From Fratercula arctica (taxonomy: Eukaryota > Chordata > Aves > Charadriiformes > Alcidae), in assembly GCA_947846985.1 (NCBI GenBank), contig CANTUZ010000005.1, forward strand, positions 12,332,001 through 12,396,000: 64,000 bases of DNA. The letters are read 5' to 3'. The notes under the pieces were generated by a model, which saw only the letters and a program-made list of their open reading frames with translations, did not search any database and was not told the DNA's origin. Made by a program: the position numbers and the translations under genes. This document shows positions 58,601-64,000 of this stretch, in pieces. The first letter of the stretch is position 1. Each line of letters begins with the position of its first letter.

Positions 58601-61600
58601 CAAATAAAAGAAACCACAGAAAAATTTGAAAATATATTGCAATAAAATTAAATTCCAAATTTTTGCCTATCTTTTTTGTCAAGACAATTCTTAAAACTTT
58701 CACATGAAATTCACTGGTTTAGAATTATAGCTGTTTCAGTAAACTAAGCATTTGTAAATGGAGCCTATCATGATGGGATTAAGTAAACATATTTTAATAA
58801 TTTAATGCTTAGCTATCTTCCCTGCCACTGCTGCCTCCCCCGCCTCCCCCCTGCGCATAGTCTTCCTGACACTACCACTTAGCAGGATACTAGTAAATGA
58901 GCCAAAAAAGCTTTGCCTCAGCACACTTCTGTTGACTTCATTTGGGTTTCAATTATGAAACTCAGAGATGAAATAGAACCACAAGTGTCCAACAGTCTGC
59001 TAATAGCACAGTGCTGCAAAGCATCAGATGTACAAGGAATCCAACTACAGTAGGATTCCTGAGACAGTCCTTTTCTGAGAAGGTGTTTGTGTGGAGGTTT
59101 TTTTGAGGGGGTGTTTTTTTGGTTTGATTTTTTTTTATTTAGCCTGATTTTGAACTGCAAAATCTGTAGCACATTCAAACCTAAGATCTTGTAACTGAAA
59201 GTAAAACAGCAGTGTAAGGATTTGTCTGTGTATCAAGCTGATAGAAAAAGACAGAAATTATAATTAAATAGAATTTTAGAAATCAGGTACTGTTAGTTTA
59301 TAGAAAAGAGGGGGTTTGTTTAGTTGGTTTTTGTTTGGTGTGGGTTTTGTTGTTGCATAGATATTTTTTGTTGTTTGTGTTTTCCCAGGAGGGAATTGTG
59401 TTCTTGCTGTTTAGCAGACTAATATTTCTTCTGTTCATGACTATCATGGGATGATTTTTTTATAGTGATACATTGTGTTGCAGCAAGTGTAACAAAAACC
59501 CATAGTGATGACAATGCTAATTGGTGTTACAGTTTATTTGTAGCTGATAAAACACACTTTTACACTTATGTTTTAGTTGTCCTATCACACACTCTTTAAC
59601 ATGACATATATGTGCTTTTATTTTTCTCAAGGAAGTGGTTTAATAGATAGTAACCATCTTAAGCAGAAAAGGGAGAAACTTAATCCACTGTTTAACTACT
59701 CTTGCTTTTTTTTTTTTTATGAGAGGAGAAAATGAGTCATCACTAAGGCAGAGGAAGAATAAGATAAATAAAAGCGGCTCACAATAGCTAATAATAATTA
59801 CGAAATGTACCATGCTGATCTTAGGATCTGGCTGGTGAGAATAATACATTTAATAGCAACATTCCTTGGTAAATTCGTGAGAATGAGTATCAAAACATTT
59901 AATAGGGAATACAGGCATTCCTTCTTGTAACAAGTATCTTGAAAGGTCTCTTTTTTTTTCAGTGAACTGTGAATAAATCTGTGAACAGGACAGTAATTTT
60001 CATGTAGTGAGTCACTTGAGGCTCTATCCAGCTCTTACTAAAATCAATGGCAAAATTCTTGCAGAGTTCACTGAAGTGGATGGGACCTCAGATGTATGCG
60101 TTTTCTCTGTAATGGGGGATAATGCTTCCTTTCTTTTTCCCTGTAAAGACTGGGTAGTCTTACCTACATATGAAAATGTGAATTGTGAAATTTCTAAGCT
60201 CTAAGCACCATTATTTTTTTCCTTCTCTTCTGCTTCAAATGCAAAAGGCCTACATCCAGTCAGTATAATCATATGTATCTCTCTATATTCCTAGCACGAA
60301 TTTGCTTTGATTTCATTTAAATGTAGGATTACTGCAACAATTTGTAACCACATATTACAAAATATGAACTTCCCTCTAAATAAATTTCTTACTACCTTAA
60401 TTTTGTAGAATATGTAAGTTAGTGTTTAGCAGTGAAAACTGGTTATTTACTTTCAAAGGGGAGTGTCAAAAGGGAAAATTTTTTTAAGATATGCTCGCCT
60501 TTTTTCATCTTTACTGTTTTGGCATATAAGATAAACAGCATGGTGCTTTGCTAAAAAGACTATTGTTAGGACAGCTACACATAAATGGTAAAATATGTGG
60601 TCTGAATTTTAACAGAAATGTCTTTTTGTTCTCATCAGCTTTGCTTCTACTTAAAGTAAAGGGAAGCTATGCAAGTTTGTTCCTCAGTCATTTTCAGCAA
60701 AAAATATATTTAGAAAATTTTGTTGTTGCTTTTTTAAAACAAATCCAAACAACTTCAATAATTAATGGAGGGACAAGGAGAAACAGGAAAAATGCTAACT
60801 TTTGATCATACTGACCTATCTGTCTTCTGCAACAGAATTCCTTATTTAATTAGCAGTAAAGCACAAAAATCCTAACATTGTTGTTCGAGACATAGTAAAA
60901 ATAATACTGCGTCTGTCCTGAAGAGCTTGCAGTATAAACATGCTCCCTCTTGATATACTTAGTCAGAAAGGTAACTTGGGAGAAATTGATTAAGATAATT
61001 TTACTAAGCAGATAGCTTTGCCAAGTAAAGCTATTTTAAATATTTAAAAGTATGAAGATGAGCTATCAAAGGAACATAAATGACACTTACTTGCTTCAGT
61101 CTCCAGCAAACTCTTTATGCATGACTCAGTGGAGGTTGCACAAATACCTAGAGTTTATAGAAGTAAGGACTCCGATATTGTTGGGTGAAGTCTAATCAAC
61201 TACAATGTCACAAATAAGCCATCTGAAAAATACTAGCAAAGGTGGCATTTTATATGTAAAGTAAGCATCTGTGCTCAGAGGGCTCAGCCTTATATTTTAA
61301 GGAGAAAGAAGATATGTTAATAAATTATATTTCTTGAAAGTAAATATTGATAAATAATATTGTTCTATTTCTACAGCAGCAAAGATCTCAAAATACAGCC
61401 TCTGCTCTTGGAAGAATCAAAGGAAACAAAGGAGTTGTCAAAACAATGTAGAAGAAAAGAAGAAAATCCAACCATTGCTGAGACTGTGATAAGTAAGAAT
61501 AATTTATTTCTGCCATCTTCCCAGGCCATGTGAACTTTAGTTTTCAAACTAAAACCAAAATTGAGGATCAAGTGTCATCTCTATTTCATACCAGGTAGAG

Positions 61601-64000
61601 ACATTTAGGAGAAGTATTTAAAGCAGTAGAAGGAAAATTGTAGACCAGGATGCAAATGATTCAAGCAGCTCAGTTGCGGCTTTCTGATAGTGGAAAACTT
61701 AGAGGTTTCCATAATGCCCAATAAAGGTCTAAATCCTTTTCAAACCAATGAGAAAGGAGAGCAGGTGTTCAGCAGGTGGGATGTAGAAATAAGTCATCCA
61801 CAAAAGCATTACCTGATAAATATGTAAATTTGTAGGACTTTAGCTATAATAAATTAAAATTATGCATGCAGTGGAATAGGTAATAGATGTTTCATTGACC
61901 TCATTGAAGTTGTAATATCTTAAGGAGCAAACAACTTAATGAATAAATTTAGAAATTACTAATGTGCCGAAATGTTTCAGGTAGAATACTCATCAAACTT
62001 AAATAATTTAAAATCTGTATAAAGACTTTTATATAGAATTTTGCAAATAGAGGAAAAGATTCTTTGAGTGGGAATACTTTTTTCCTGTCTTAGCATGAAT
62101 AAAATATTGCTTCTTATTAACTATATAATGACATGTGAGGCTTAAATTATTATGAAACCTGCTTTTTTCAGGTGACAAATACTATAACAATTTTCTCTTG
62201 GAGATGGTTCCTTTGGACATGAGCATGCAAAAGGGTCTTCACAGATATTGCATGCTATTAGTAATAGTTGTATCCCCAAAAACTGTCAAACAAAACCTAT
62301 TTTTTAAAAAATCAAAGACTGTGAAATTAGGCCCTCATTAGGAAGTGATATTTAGAAGGCTTTTGGTGCTTAAAGCCTCTTAAGCAGATGTTAACTAGTG
62401 CAGTTTAAAACTTGTCTTTGTATATGTGTTGTATAGTTTATATCAGTGCCCTGAATTTTATGAACAATTACAATTAGAAGACATTCTTTTGGCATCATAC
62501 TGTCACCCATTGTCAAACGTATTTATTCTCAGTGGGTTTGGATTAGTTAATATTATCACTGAAAGGAAGGAGTGTTTAACTTCTGCAAGTCTTCAAAGAT
62601 CTTTGTTACTGTCTCTTATGGCACTTGCTGGGCTTGTACCCATGCTGCTCCCAATCTTTCCCAGTCCTTTCTGGCCTTGAGAACCTTCTAAGCAATTGAA
62701 TTTTTAAGTTTTGTAGGAAATAAATGGGATAATCAAAAGTGACTTTATGGTTTTGTTTTTGCTTAGTTTTTCTTGCATTATGCCGAAAGAGAAACTATTA
62801 ATCATATCTTTGTCTTTCAAAACATCTTGGCCTGATGTTTTTCATCCCTCAGCTTTCAGCTGAAGAGGCTTGATGCAGCTGACATTCACAACTTTTAAAA
62901 TAAAATATTTACTTGGGGATCTGGCACAAAACCTAAGTATTTAAATGACTGCTGGTATTACATTTTGATCATTATCCTCCGTAACATGAATAAACCTCGA
63001 AAGTAAAATCAATAAAATGCAGTATCCCTTAATAATAGAGGTTTTTAAAAAAGAGCAACCTGATAGACAGGTCTCATAATTCTATTTTCAATAGGTGTAT
63101 TTTCAGAAATCATGCTTGCAGTTGCAAAATAAAAATTTCTTCATCAAGTCTTTCAGTTTCACTTGAGTTAAAGGCAGTTGATAATATAAAGTGAAATCTG
63201 ACTAGCTCCTGTTTTCATCCTGTAAACAAAGAGCACATTTATTAGCACTTGCATATTTCACGTAGAATTTTCAAAGCACTTACTAATATTAAAGTGTGCC
63301 CACTTTGAAAGAAGAGATCTAGCATTAACTGGTTGTGCTGGAGGAGGCGTAAATGTGGTGCCAAGTAAATTTCATGTATCTTTTAGGTAAAATCTTTTTG
63401 CAACAAATGTAAATGAGTTTTATAATCTTTGCCTTACAAAAACAATTTTAGCAATACAGTGCGGTTTTAATTTGTGAAGGAAAGTAATAGAATGCCATTT
63501 AGCAAATACTTCAGATTTCTGAGATACTTTTCATCTTATGCCCAGGTATTCAGTTTCTCCTTATCTTACAGTGGCGCTTTCATGTCTATGGTGTTGCTCA
63601 TAGTAAATATACCCAGTCCACTCACTGGCTTTGTATCTGTGGGAGGCACCAATATATTAGCATGTAGAATGGTTTAATTATTAGAACAATACCATATAAG
63701 AAACAGGCAAGCCATATTGGTTCAGAATTACTTCAGTAAGTACTCCTTTTGCTTATAGCAATTTTAGCCCCCTGGGGATAGATAGCTAACTGTCAAAACA
63801 AATTTTCACATTTTCTGAGAGAAGTCACAGTTCTGAGTTTAACAGTGAGCTCTAGATTTTGAGTTGGAAAAACAGTTATTTAATCAAAAGTTGAAAACCA
63901 TGTTGTCTGGAAAGCGCAAAGAAGTTATTTATTCTGAGGAAAATAGTTAGAAAGCTGAGGAAAGGGAAATAAAGATATATGAAATCATGAAGAATTATGT

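Larger units (their letters stand above)
49736..64000. other. intergenic, simple repeats only
   Basis: Apart from the simple repeats listed separately and an A/C-rich tract at about 58560-58615, I see no recognisable exon, RNA gene or mobile element. The open frames are short, unlike any family I know, and without splice context. Diverged repeats or regulatory elements may be present but cannot be supported by eye. Confidence 0.5.

Overview
This window is vertebrate nuclear DNA, almost certainly from a bird. It is AT-rich with large introns, it carries CR1 LINE copies with the typical ATTCTATGATTCTATG-like 3' tails, and it holds a solo LTR of the kind common in avian genomes. There are no bacterial-type genes, operons or CRISPR arrays. 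Species or order cannot be decided from what I can see.

One protein-coding gene accounts for essentially all the real coding sequence: CTR9, the TPR scaffold of the PAF1 complex. It lies on the minus strand from the start codon at 36555-36557 to the stop at 15611-15613. I could place 25 coding exons with matching splice phases, giving a continuous 1167-residue protein. The first intron begins with GC instead of GT. The start codon lies in a CpG-rich, TATA-less promoter island (about 36400-36960) with GC boxes, a CCAAT box and a short G-quadruplex-prone GGGGCC run. Two candidate poly(A) signals lie downstream at 15192-15197 and 14945-14950.

The left flank (1-15190) is intergenic. It holds a roughly 330-bp CpG-richer block bounded by perfect 13-bp direct repeats (2168-2524), a 3'-half CR1 copy on the plus strand (about 3436-4506), a weak exon-like relic on the minus strand (6930-7086) and several low-complexity A/C or G/T tracts. 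The right flank (36960-64000) is also intergenic. It holds an LTR-terminus remnant (37380-37415), a complete solo LTR with a perfect 5-bp target-site duplication (39487-40067) inserted into an older GC-richer sequence, a CR1 copy (40906-42475) that abuts the tail of another CR1 (42476-42582), a 505-bp nearly pure CT tract (48993-49497) and a small CR1 tail fragment (about 49653-49735). From 49.7 to 64 kb I see only simple repeats and unannotatable sequence.

Functionally the window is one housekeeping transcription-elongation gene with its promoter, inside repeat-bearing intergenic DNA. I found no new gene system. The observations most worth checking are the GC-AG first intron, the 13-bp-repeat-flanked insert, the textbook solo LTR, the CR1-on-CR1 junction and the long purine/pyrimidine tract.
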